A stretch of DNA of 64,000 bases, from positions 12,939,456 through 13,003,455 of the forward strand of contig CM043792.1 in assembly GCA_023974075.1 (NCBI GenBank), written 5' to 3'. Below are positions 53,344 through 64,000 of the stretch, in pieces. The position numbers were made by a program, and so were the translations under genes. How positions within the stretch are numbered: position 1 is the first letter of the stretch; each line of letters begins with the position of its first letter. The notes under the pieces are model-generated. The model was given only the letters and a program-made list of their open reading frames with translations, was not told the origin of the DNA and did not search any database. The DNA is from Chaenocephalus aceratus (Eukaryota > Chordata > Actinopteri > Perciformes > Channichthyidae).

Positions 53344-53753
53344 TTAAAGCATAAGTATGCACATTTTCAGGTTCATAATTGTATGTTGTGCTTCTACTGT
53401 GATGTGTTTCCATGCTTTAATGTTCAAAGAGCTCTTTATTTCTCATACTGCCTGTGCTGCAGCACCTCTTTTCACCCTCTGTCTGAAACCAGAGCCCAGT
53501 CTGCTCTGATTGGTTAGCTGGCCAGCTCTGTTGTGTTCAAATGCTTAGAGATGTCCTGCCCCCTTAGCCTATCACGTACTGTACAATGCATTAGACTCCA
53601 AAGGACGCGTTTCAGGCAGGGGAGAGTTGGTGGGAGAGAAACTCCCTATGTGAACTTTTGGAGTATATCCTTTCCAGACCATGTACATGCACATTACCGA
53701 TAACAGACTACAGGAAAGACAAAACCCCAAAAACCATAATAGGATCCCTTTAA
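53344..53753. mobile_element. Second TTAA-flanked MITE family, copy 1
   Basis: TTAA lies at 53344-53347 and 53750-53753. The body is about 400 bp with CATTTTCAGGTTCATA, CATGCTTTAATGTTCAAA, CACCCTCTGTCTGAAACCAG and CTGCTCTGATTGGTTAGCTG, matching the copy at 59648-60050. The ends (AAGCATAAGTATG and CATAATAGGATCCCT) differ from the AGGTCCCATG family. Non-coding. Confidence 0.75.
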
Positions 53754-53761
53754 ATAACGAG

Positions 53762-53930
53762 ATCAATACACTAGTATAGTATTCGTTTATTAGTCCCAGA
53801 GGGGAAAATGGGTTGCAGCACATCACAGAGGCATTTAAAAAGTTAAGACAATACATCACTGACAACAACATAGACACAGATAAAAACAAACAGACATAAG
53901 AAAACCAGATATCGGCAGACATGACAATAT
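53762..53930. mobile_element. LINE 3' tail fragment (Rex-like)
   Basis: Contains TCGTTTATTAGTCCCAGAGG and an AC-rich tail-like region resembling the 'TTTATTGATCCC' fish LINE 3' end at 18.7 kb. Short and weakly supported. Confidence 0.35.
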
Positions 53931-54239
53931 ATAGACATTCCACTTCTGTTCGGTATCATTGTGCTACATCTATAAACAAAGTGGAAGTACAGAGCCATTT
54001 CACTTCAATGACATCAGTCCTCAGTTCTGACTCCACTACTGTTCTTTAATAAAGCAACTCAATGACTATATTTAGAACAGAATACATTATTATAGAAAAT
54101 ACTGACATTGTTTGGAATGGAAAAAGTGCAGGGATAGAATTATAAAGGCCTACATTTTCAACCAGGTATTAAACACATTATTCAAGATCTTTTGTCAGAT
54201 ACTCAATGTCATGAAAAACTACACTTGCTGAGGATTAGG

Positions 54240-54880
54240 CATAGGATTATTGCAAAGGAATAACGCAAACGCAATCGCAAAAAAGCTTCCGTCCACAAGC
54301 AATATTCACCGGATAGTGTCTGTCCACACGAGACCGCTCCGTTTAGCTCCAACCACTGGAGAAGCTGCAGTACATATGCAGGAGCCTGTACGTGGCGCTG
54401 TAACTTCCTCCACAAAATCAGCGAAGAAGCATGGTTGTCATGGTTGCCCTTCTGTTTATTCTCGCGGTGGGGGCCGAGGGAACCGGGCAGAGTTGTTCGC
54501 CAGTCAACGTGTATTAAAGTTTAAATCTTCCGACAAAATTACAGATTAGACTTCACTCGCGTTTAGGTCCATATCGAGAGAAAGATAAATAATCTGAATT
54601 CAGTGTGCAGTTTACTTTGACTCGGGGGTGAGCAGCAGAGGTGGGGAGAGGCGGGGCTATTGCCTCATCATTATCAGAAAATTATCATATAGGGCGTACA
54701 CACGGAGCCGTTGGACCCCCCAGAGCGTTGCGTATGCCGTTCTATCCACCTTGGGACCCGTTATCGTTTCCACAGTCGTTTAGTGCCGTATTCGGTCGTC
54801 CTCGTGTGGCCGAACGGTCTATATGACACTAAGCAGTAACGCAAACGACCGTTTTCGTCCTCGTGTGGCCGCAGCCTTAA
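54240..54880. mobile_element. Probable DNA-transposon debris with CGTTTTCGTC-type ends
   Basis: The left part has ACGCAAACGCAATCGCAAAA and TCCGTCCACA; the right part has TTCGTCCTCGTGTGGCCGCA and CAAACGACCGTTTTCG. Similar motifs in opposite orientation suggest a diverged inverted-repeat element. The stretch TTCACTCGCGTTTAGGTCCA near 54551 recurs at about 2705 in the foldback element of copy A. Confidence 0.4.
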
Positions 54881-57800
54881 ATAGGGTTACATGCTTGAGA
54901 GGCACTGTTAAGGTTGGACATTCATCCATTGAGCAATTCAACCATAAAGCTTTATGTTAGAGACTTTCCAGATCTTAAACTCTTCCACATTAGCTGGAAT
55001 TCAAAATGACATATTGGAAAGTAAACTAAGACTGCCAAGCCTTTACTGATGACCATTATATAAATATTTCAGGGCTGTGAATGAAATTTGTCATTGTCAT
55101 CTTCATTTCCTTGCTCATTTGTATTCATGACAAAGCACAAGACACTCACACCATGCAAGATCCCTGCTGAGCATGGAGAATGGTGAATTACAAGTCTGTG
55201 AGAGAGCAAAATACACGATATTCATTATTCTCCAAACTATCACACAAACTTGGGAATTTAATTTGCGAGATTTTGTTTTGAAAGGATCTTATAGTTCATA
55301 ATCAAGGAATATTTAGAAGTATGAGATGAACCGACTGGCAACATCAAAACATAAAAACACTTTTTTATACCGTGCTGATTATTTCTATTATACTGTTTTT
55401 CATCATACATTATAGGTCTCGGATATATACAAAACATGTCTCTGAAGTGTTTGGCTCCAAACACCAAACAGATCATTGTAGCATCCCATAATCCCCTCTG
55501 TTTCAGCCCTGTTTCAAAAGTGCTGATTCTCTGTCTGTTGCTTTAGATGAAAATAAGGAGCCACTCCCCACGCCCCTCTGAGAGATATTTGGTTAAAAGA
55601 ACAGAATGGTGCTCTAGGAGGAGATTCAGGTGATAAGGTGGGGGGGGGGGGTTACCTTGGTTGGTTATTGGCTAATGTTTACACAAGCCAAAAAATCGTT
55701 ATGACCTCACAAAGAGGCCAAAATCTGATCAGCTCATTTTCAATCAGGTTTTTAAATAAATGGATCAGGACAAAAAGTGAGAGAATCTTTGTTCCTGAAA
55801 CTTTCAGAATCTCTTTACACAGAGGGGACACATGTTGATGTATAAAACATGTGTGAAAAAGTGGATCTTGCATGACCTTTAATGTAGAATTTAAGGATAC
55901 TGGTTTACTTTGTGTGGAACACAAAGAGCATCATCTTAAATACTTCTATTCCAAATCACATCACGCAAACATGCCTTTGTGGCTCATAGCTGCTCAGAAA
56001 TGGATGCTAATGTGCACTGAACAGCTCTTTTACCTTTTGACTGCAGTATTGAGACAAACATGAGTAGACGGAGTGAAATCAGGTTGAAATGCTGCCATGA
56101 GAAGGCTTCGACTCACTGCTACCACTTTCCTAATAAACTGAAAGCATCTTGTATTATTCATAAAAAGCCCTGGAATATTTATAGTCCATTTGGTGAAGTT
56201 ATATATTTGTAGCACTGTTGCATTTTGTATTCATTGGATATTTTTCGTGCATTTACAGCAGTTTGGTAGCAACATTGATCATTTATACGAATTCCTATTG
56301 CTATATCTTAAAATACTGTTGGTTGCAAAAGGAACAAATGAGAATGATCAGTAAATGGTCAACTTAACAGGTAGCCTTCCTGTGTGGAAAGTGGAAACGC
56401 TTTATGGTTGATAAAATATGTAGACCCAGCAGTAGTATTGCTATTCTCTTGGCAGAAAGAGTCCGACGCTGACATTTCCCACCAAGTTTTATGGTACACA
56501 TTACCCATTTTTGCAATATGAGAAATGGCAAAAGTACCACGTTTGCCTGCCATAAATTACCCTGATATTCATCTTGACATTTGTGAGTTACCTTACTGTC
56601 GAATTCTCTGAATCAAGTTATTTCTGTATTACTGGATATATGATCAAATGTCTGGCGCAGAGAACGAAAAGAGTTTGTGCAGCCTCCTCCTTCGTAGTGT
56701 CACACTGACCTACAGCTCCAAAATGAATTTCAAGAAAACGGAGAAGAAAAAAAGAGAGTGTGATAGATGGGTGGTTTCCTGGACAAGTTCATGTTCAGGT
56801 GTTTACTGTAACTGATAGTGCTGCCAACAAATAACCTCTCATATAAAAAGGGTAAAAAGGGATTTTATTCCTTACTACATTACCTGAAGGCAGAATACAG
56901 GCAGAATCAGGTATTATACCATATTCAAAATTAAACAAAAATGATGTGCTGCTTTCTGTTGCACATAATGAAATCAGACACAGATGCTGTGTCTTTAATG
57001 ACGGGTTTTATTCCATTTGTTCTTGATGATGGCTTCAGCCATATGGCTTTGCTGTGATGGAAGGCAGCTTTTATCTTCTGCAGCTACTTGTTTATCCCCA
57101 CAGTAATTGATGCCCTTCAAACCTGTCATCCTGTCAGAAGCTGTATCACTGCAGGCTCGGTACACATTGTGCGATTCGGAAATTGCCAGGAAAGCTTTCA
57201 TACTGAGATTACACTTAATAATTTGTCACACTTAGCTTTAGCCAATCACCTCAGGTGAACCCACTTCCTAAAAAATGCCTCATGAATATGTCTGCGTGCC
57301 TGCCACCACATAAAAAGTGCAGATGAGGACAACTTTAGGCAATTACACAGAATAATAAACATACTTTGAAAGAGGCCTGATAATGCTTTGTGGGGTTTTC
57401 CCTTTCCTCTAGTGTGTATTAGGTTTCTTTGCATGTAAATGGACTACAAAGGCTGACATCCCCAATTCTCGCCAGAGGAGTTTCTCTCCAACACACTCCC
57501 CACTTTGTAGTACTCAAAGTTTATATTGACTAGGGCTCCAACACATTGTACATGATAGGCTAACAGGCGGGACATTTCCATATCTAAGCTGTAGACCAAT
57601 CACAACACAGCAGGCCATTAAAACATGTAAAAAATGTCACAGTAGAGGCGCAAAATTCAAATATAAACCAAAACATTAGCATAATATGTCCTATTTAATA
57701 CAAGATCTCTTAGTTATTGCTGACATCTCAATCCATGGTCACCTATTTGTACCCACGAGCAAATGCAATATTGTAGAATGTGATTTATTGCAGAACTATT

Positions 57801-59647
57801 TTTTTTTTTTTAAGCCTATCTTCCTACATCTCAACAGAGGCCAGCACCTTCATGCCAACTGGACATCCCACACAGAAAACAACAAACTAGTATGTCTCTA
57901 ATACCCCTACTTGATCATGTCAAATAAACAATCAACAATCAACCAAAACACTGTTAATTATTGGGCCTAGTGAAAAGGGGGAAAGATACCTATTTTTTTG
58001 ACATTTTCATGTACTAAATGAGCATGAAAGAAAAAGAGAATTTGTGTAAAATGCTGTTTCCTATTCTGCAGTCAGGTGCGGCAACGTTTCTGCTGCGGTC
58101 AGCTTCAGTTAATTGATTGGATCCTAAAGTTGTAGCCATTTTTCTCAGACAAGAAAATCTATCATATTCAAACTGTCATATTAATTGGTTCTGCTCAACT
58201 GAGCCGGATCTGCAACATTTCCAGGATGTACATTTTAGCCTTTGACTCTGACATATTCAGGTGTGACTTCCAATTACAGTTGGCCGTTTTGTCATTTTCT
58301 TTGAGCTAAAAACACATTGTGAGAGGGCTGTTTGAAGATGAATAAAGGGATGAATGATACATTATTTTTGGTTTATTATAGCTTAAAGTCAGAATAATTC
58401 ACTTAAATCAAGGTTAAGTGTCATTTAAAAAGCCAGTAAGATGCCATTTTCTATAGACCAACTGTTATTAGTCTGTGCATGCATTTAACATACTGGCTTA
58501 TATGTTCTGTTTTCTCTCTGTGTTTAACTAAAATCAATAAATGACACTGACATGTCTTCTGTGGGTGTTTGCTGCCGCTGCGCAGACGGGACTAACACAT
58601 CACAAATGCTTCATTGTGTAGTGGCAACATCAATAACACTGCATTTTGAGGGCAATTATGATCAAATTGAATAAGCTCTCATCAGCTCATCCAAAGGAAA
58701 ATAAACAAACAAGCACAAAACAATAAAATCATTCTTCAGACGAGTGGCAGGCGGTTTTATTACAGTGCAAATGAGTCATTATGTAAGAATTTTATTTTTG
58801 GCTTTAGATAATATTAGGTATTTATTTCTAGGCCTGTGAGCAGACATCAGTGCCTTTTTTTTATAGCCAACATTGTTAAAACTAAAAGTTGAAAAAGCAA
58901 TATCCTCCGAGTTTGTGATGTGAGATAAGATTGCTTCCACCTTTTCTCCGGATTTTAAAACGGTTAAAAATAGACGTAATTTTCCAGCTCATATACACTG
59001 TTATGGATCAATGATACAGGGTGGTACAGCATCGGAAATATCCCCATATTTCCTCTTGTCGCCATGCTTTATTTCATGATATTTTTTGTCCAAAGGGCAT
59101 CTAAAAAACAGTGTCAGATCTCAGCGCTGCAGCCCAGGGACACAGGGAGAAGTACCTGGAAGTAGGACGGTCTTTGGGGGGGATTCAAGAGAGAGCAGGG
59201 AATAAGGTTTTGATCACGACCAGTTATCACTTGTGTCCTCAACTCTTCTGTTGAAGCCCACACTCCTGCAGAAGGACAAGTATAATGGGAAGGATGTGTT
59301 GTGTTTTAATTAGTCTCAAAGTATTAATCTTCCTGCCATTAAACAAATATGATTAACATATCACTAAAAACAAACGTTGCTGAGGAAACACCAATAATAA
59401 TAACGTAGATGATTCTTTTAAAATCCATATAGCTTAAACATGTTTGATTGAATTAATATGTGTAATCTGTGATCCATCAACATCCTCTACGCTGGAGGTG
59501 GTAGAAAGCACAGCACTGTGGCACACTGAACGACAGCAGGAATCAGCATGTTAGATTATGTGTTTGACAGTAGGAATATCAGTGACATTATCGAAAAAAC
59601 CTTTCTGATAGCAACTGTGTTGGTTGTGTGTTCCATTGAAGCTAGTT
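54881..59647. other. Unassigned, 4.8 kb, least repetitive part of the window
   Basis: AT-rich and non-coding as far as I can see. No terminal repeats, no recognised LINE or SINE and only short chance frames. There is a poly(G) run at 55639-55650 and poly(T) at 57799-57811. Stretches near 56.9-57.4 and 58.0-58.9 kb have the mixed composition often seen in conserved non-coding elements, but there is no direct evidence for that. Confidence 0.4.
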
Positions 59648-60050
59648 TTAAAGAAGACGTATTATGGTCATTTTCAGGTTCATATTTGTGTTTTGTTCCT
59701 CTACTCTACATGTCTCCATGCTTTAATGTTCAAAAAGCTCTTTCTTTTTCTCATACTGCAGCACTTATTTTCACCCTCTGTCTGAAACCAGAGCCCAGTC
59801 TGCTCTGATTGGTTAGCTGCCCGGCTCTGTTGTGATTGGTCAACCGCTTAGAGATCTCCCTCTCATTAGCATATAACGTACAATGTGTTGGAGAGATAGC
59901 CAATAGAAGCGCATGTGTTGCATAGTGATGTCACTTTCAGAAAACTCCTTGGGTCGTGATGTTTGGGATTTTAGCCTTTGCAGACCATTCACATAAACAA
60001 ATACCGACTGTATGTTTGTAACACATTACAGGAAAGGAAAATCTGTTTAA
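59648..60050. mobile_element. Second TTAA-flanked MITE family, copy 2
   Basis: TTAA at 59648-59651 and 60047-60050, with an internal sequence closely parallel to 53344-53753 (shared CATTTTCAGGTTCATA, CTCCATGCTTTAATGTTC-type and GAGCCCAGTCTGCTCTGATT blocks). It has a longer middle (CATATAACGTACAATGTG). Confidence 0.75.
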
Positions 60051-62490
60051 ATTCTTAAGTATTTCTTTAGAACAATACATAGTATTGGCCTCGTATTCGT
60101 AAGAAAGCATTTTCTATTTAGAGTTAAATGCTCAAAACTCATTACATAGGTTTAATCAGGACTCTTTCTGATGTATTTGTGTCTGATTTGATGAACAGTA
60201 ACCACACAACTCACCAACTGAGATCTGATTCATATATTTTCTAAATCATGAGTGGTAAAAATTGACATCACATTTTGTCCAATGCAGCCCGCCTACTCTA
60301 AACCAGTGAGAAGAGCCAAAAGAGAAAAAAAAATCCCTCGAGAGAAATAATAACTTCTAGCTTTGACAAACAATCAAGTGCTTATGAATGATTCCCTCAC
60401 GCATAGTGGGAAGGTGATTGAGAAAATACATTGTTGAGCCTCTAGGTCTAGGACAACCTTTGTTGCCTGACGATAACATCTGTGGAAATGAGAATTGTGT
60501 CGTCTCTTAGAAGCAATGGCAGAAATAATGTGATCATTGTGGGATGGTTTACCGATGCACTGGTTTTAGCTATTAGTGAATAAATTGGCCTCAGAGGGAA
60601 ATGTGTCATTTATGTTGGAGAACATATCGGATTGGAAGCGATCAGAGAAAGGAATAGCGCATCATAAAAGATTCAGCAGGAACCATAAAATAAATAGTTT
60701 TCTGGTTACGGAATAAATGTGTCATGAAGTACACTAATTGGATAAAAGGGTTTGGAAAATCATTGAAGTGATTCATTACTCGATTACATAAAGTGAAGAT
60801 AGAGACAGCATATTGCCCCTTCAGGAGTCTGCTATAGACATATGGTTTTAGCAAATGCATGGAGTACTTATTGCTCTACATACAAGAGAATATTTATGTA
60901 AAAATATCTAAATTCTGCCTGCAGTAGGTTTATGTATTATTATTATTACATAACGAGATCCTGTGGATAGCTTCAAGGCAAGCGAAGGCTCCTTCCTCTA
61001 CTCTCAGGTGGAAAGGTTGTATTCAGGATGAGAAAAACAAACCAAACTCCCCACCAATACTTTAGCCTGATGCGATCGCTGAGAATGGCAGCATACTCTG
61101 TATTTGTTTTTCTCCTGAAAGCTGCACCTTCACCATGACAAAACAAAGCCTCCCACTCCATAACAGACCCACTAAGACCCTTTGCGCCGGCCTGTAGGCT
61201 TGTTTTGTTATGTGCCAAACATGGACGCATCCACTTGTTGAGAGCAGAGTGAAGAATGACTCATATGACCAATTGTTTTTTTCTTTTTCCTCCACCTCTC
61301 AGTAAACCAATGCCTTTGTCCTTTTTGCTGTAATCACAATCATGTCACTCAGGGTGTAATAATGTGATTATTCATTGAAAACTGACCACAGTATCTCTCA
61401 CTTGAAATGTCCTGAATGACTGTGGTTGATGAATAGCCGCTCGCACCCTCGATTGATATTTGAAATCGGACTCTGAGTAACACCTCAATATAATTGCCTT
61501 TTCGTTATCCGTTCTATTGTCTGCCTGCGCTGACAGTTACGGTGCTGGTTTACTGAGGAAATGTCAGATAAAATTGACTATAGCTCTCCGTCATCTGCTC
61601 TTTTATATAAAACGTTTTGCAAAGGGCAAGGATTCCTGCACTGTCCTAACAGAGACATTACTCTCTGGCTCCATATTGACACAAAACACAAACAAGTGAG
61701 ACATTCCTAGTGTATAATTCACAACTCATTATCATAATGTTGTTTGATTTTTTGGTGAGTTATTTAATGGATGGCAGTAGCCTGCCCACATCACTTGCAC
61801 CGTCTCCAAAACGTTCTCTCCGAGGACTAAGGAGCTTATTATGAGTGGACTCTTTTAGAATAATTGATTGTATTTGACATGACATGGAGGAAGCTTGGCG
61901 GATTGATACTCTGCAGCAGAGCCCTGATCAATCCAAATGAGAGTCTGGGGGAGCTTTTATTTCTGTGCCAGAGTTTATCAGAAACAACTCGGCTTCTCTG
62001 GAGAAACTCTCCTCCTCCAGAAACAGCTTGGACCTATTAGTATCTGCGAATGTGAATTAGCATGATCCCTCACCTCATCATGACTCGGAATATTCCCCGT
62101 ACACTAGTTTGACAGAACATAATGAAACATGGAGTTAAATGCCGGGCCATGTTCCAAAGCGCTTTTGCGTTGTGGGCGTAAAGTCAGCAAGAGTTGTGAT
62201 TATCTCCAAAGATTTGTTTCTGTCTTTACAAACATGAAGATTAGCTGTGATTTGGTACACGGCACATTATGAATGATGAATAAACCTTAAAGAGCTTACG
62301 AAATGCTATTAGCACCTGTTAGTGGGCTTGGTATATGATAGAGGTTGCATTTGTATTGTGAAATGTGCCATATGATTTTTTTATTATGATGTATTTTTGA
62401 ATAAATCACGATTATAACAGCATACAAAAGTTGTCAGTTAGTAACAATCGTTCTTCGCGCTGGAAACAACAACTTCGGTCATTTCCGGCA
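60051..62490. other. Unassigned, 2.4 kb
   Basis: AT-rich, without recognisable coding segments or terminal repeats. The block at 61740-62110 has balanced composition and no repeats; it could be a conserved non-coding element or nothing. Confidence 0.35.
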
Positions 62491-62491
62491 G

Positions 62492-62499
62492 TGACGTCA
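62492..62499 (+). promoter_or_regulatory. CRE-like palindrome upstream of the THAP gene
   Basis: TGACGTCA lies 67 bp upstream of the candidate ATG at 62566, in otherwise GC-richer sequence. It is a plausible promoter element; function is inferred from motif and position only. Confidence 0.3.
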
Positions 62500-62565
62500 T
62501 GAGTAGAACACAGCTGAGGTCAGTCCCGTTTGAATGCCTTGAAGCACCAAATATTACAACAAAGG

Positions 62566-63917
62566 ATGGACAGCAATAAGACGCCAAGAATAATCGGCAA
62601 ACGATGTGTGGTATGGGGATGTGGGGCCGTTTCCAAATCTGGCTATTGGATGTTTTTGTGGCCAAAAAATGATCAAATGTCGCGTACATGGACCAAACAA
62701 GTGCGTCGTACGAGGGCGGATTTTGCTGGACCAGGTAATCCGGGGTCGATATCAACCGACAATTTGTGGGCAGCAGTTCGAGAGATCGTGTTTCGAACAA
62801 TCTACAATGCTCGCTAAGGAAATTGGATTAAAAAATAATTTCAAACTGAACAAAGATGCTGTTCCAACAATGGTTACTGCCAATAACCCAATTGCCAGCA
62901 CAAGCCACCACGCCGATTCCTACACGTCCCCCGATGCAGATTCCTCCACTAAAGAGACGGCGAAATGCATTCGCCAAAAGGGAGAGAGCGAAGGTAAGCC
63001 GCGCTACTTGTTGTTCAATGTTTACAAGCATAAAGCCTGAATCAAAATGACATGTAAAATCTCACACATTTATGAGTTGATGAAGACATGATGCCATATA
63101 TTATTGCATGCACTTTGCCCATGAACAGCATTTATAGTAAAATTATACCTCATACAACCGCTTCAAGTTATGAAACATTTCAATTTCATTACATAGGTAT
63201 TGGAAACTTTGTTCAATGAAGCCACTGACAGAACTGAGGATAGCGACAATCTATTGGACATCCACACTGGGGAGGAAGCTGTGTATATACCAGTAAGTAT
63301 ACAGAACGGACTGTGTAAAAATACAATGTGTATCTTCATCACATGCATGTACATAATTCATATATTTAATTGTTTGATTTGATAGCATTGCTCTCTCAAT
63401 CAATTCAACCACATGTGTTATTATGAATGTTATTATATTATGTACAAACTTGCAATACAATTTCAAGCTAGTTCAAAATATGTATTAGTAAAGTTGTGCT
63501 GTGTTTTGTACATTTCAGAATGAAATTGCTGTGCAAACGAACCCCCCTCCACGAATGTACCACAAGTCCATGCAGGCACGACCACGTTTCAGGTCAGCTG
63601 GACAGCAAGTTCGAATCCATGTTGGTTGTTCCAAAGGTCAGCATCATAATATTTAAATATTGATATACAAATACACATACATACATATGTATATATATAT
63701 ATATATATATATAGTCAAACCAACTGTGTGTACTGTTGGGACACAAACACATGATACAAGTACTGTGGATGCTGGGATCCAGTGCAACCTGCAGCTAAAC
63801 CTCCCTGAAAGGGACATAATTGATGAGGAAAAAGAGCTTGAGGCCGACAATAGCCAACATGAAGAGGATAATCTTTATAGCCCATCAGACGTGGAATCTG
63901 ATTCGTCAGCTGATGAG
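62566..63917 (+). pseudogene. THAP-domain gene, likely transposase N-terminus, four exons seen, broken
   Basis: Candidate exons: 62566-62993, 63197-63292, 63519-63636 and 63715-about 63917, all with GT donors and AG acceptors and agreeing phases from exon 2 on. Exon 1 encodes a THAP domain: RCVVWGC (zinc cysteines), FLWPKND, a tryptophan in SRTWTKQV, RTRADFAGP, then in a second frame ICGQQFERSCFE and the closing motif AVPT. The zinc-ligand histidine is replaced by glutamine (CGQQF). Two frameshifts are needed in exon 1: near 62745, and after AVPT to reach PPLKRRRNAFAKRERAK, which joins exon 2 in phase. Exon 4 includes VCTVGTQTHDTST and an acidic tail. Fish THAP transposases have a similar layout. 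The 3' part lies beyond the window. Confidence 0.65.
63677..63714. repeat. (TA)n microsatellite in intron 3 of the THAP gene
   Basis: A TA-rich run immediately before the exon 4 acceptor, occupying the place of the polypyrimidine tract. Confidence 0.85.
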
Positions 63918-64000
63918 TATCGTTTTGTCATGTTTTTTAAATGTTGCTACATTATCATTATGCAGGGTCGGATCCAGCCATTTATTGCAGACTTGATCAT

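Overview
This window looks like a repeat-saturated stretch of a teleost fish chromosome. The evidence is eukaryotic gene structure (GT-AG introns), long (TG)n/(AC)n microsatellites, and the particular mix of transposons: L2 and Rex-like LINEs, DIRS-type tyrosine-recombinase retrotransposons, piggyBac, many hAT elements with 8-bp target duplications, and THAP-domain DNA transposons. I recognise no host protein-coding gene, rRNA, tRNA or CRISPR array. Almost every long open frame belongs to a transposon or is an artefact of a microsatellite.

Layout. 0-6.4 kb: two TTAA-bounded piggyBac-type non-autonomous elements (186-3834 and 4505-6351). Each is inflated by nested insertions, including a hAT-type element with an 8-bp duplication, a foldback element and a solo LTR with a 5-bp duplication. 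7.2-12.0 kb: a DIRS-like element (copy 1). 12-19.4 kb: hAT elements, a broken hAT transposase and LINE tails. 19.9-24.2 kb: a piggyBac element with a two-exon transposase, interrupted in exon 1 by an L2 LINE that left a 7-bp duplication. 24.2-35.4 kb: a deep nest in which an older LINE was hit by a near full-length L2 and by a hAT element, the hAT itself carrying a THAP-bearing terminal-inverted-repeat element. 36.8-37.9 kb: an inverted-repeat element with a striking palindrome cluster. 42.1-42.6 kb: minisatellites. 43.6-49.8 kb: a foldback element split by DIRS copy 2. 50.4-52.7 kb: a hAT inside a hAT, both with exact duplications. 53.3-62.4 kb: mostly unassigned AT-rich DNA with two copies of a second TTAA-flanked small element. 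62.6-64.0 kb: the start of a multi-exon THAP-domain gene that runs off the window.

The most notable feature is the pair of DIRS-like elements. Both have inverted terminal repeats, an internal complementary region that matches the two element ends joined (the circle junction), a gag-like ORF, an RNase H remnant and a tyrosine recombinase. Both lack a recognisable reverse transcriptase, and where it should be they carry the same GC-rich 45-bp tandem repeat. That suggests a non-autonomous lineage that amplified after the deletion. Copy 2 keeps all the recombinase catalytic residues I could check.

All calls come from reading the sequence. Family names rest on motifs, terminal repeats and target duplications, not on a database search.
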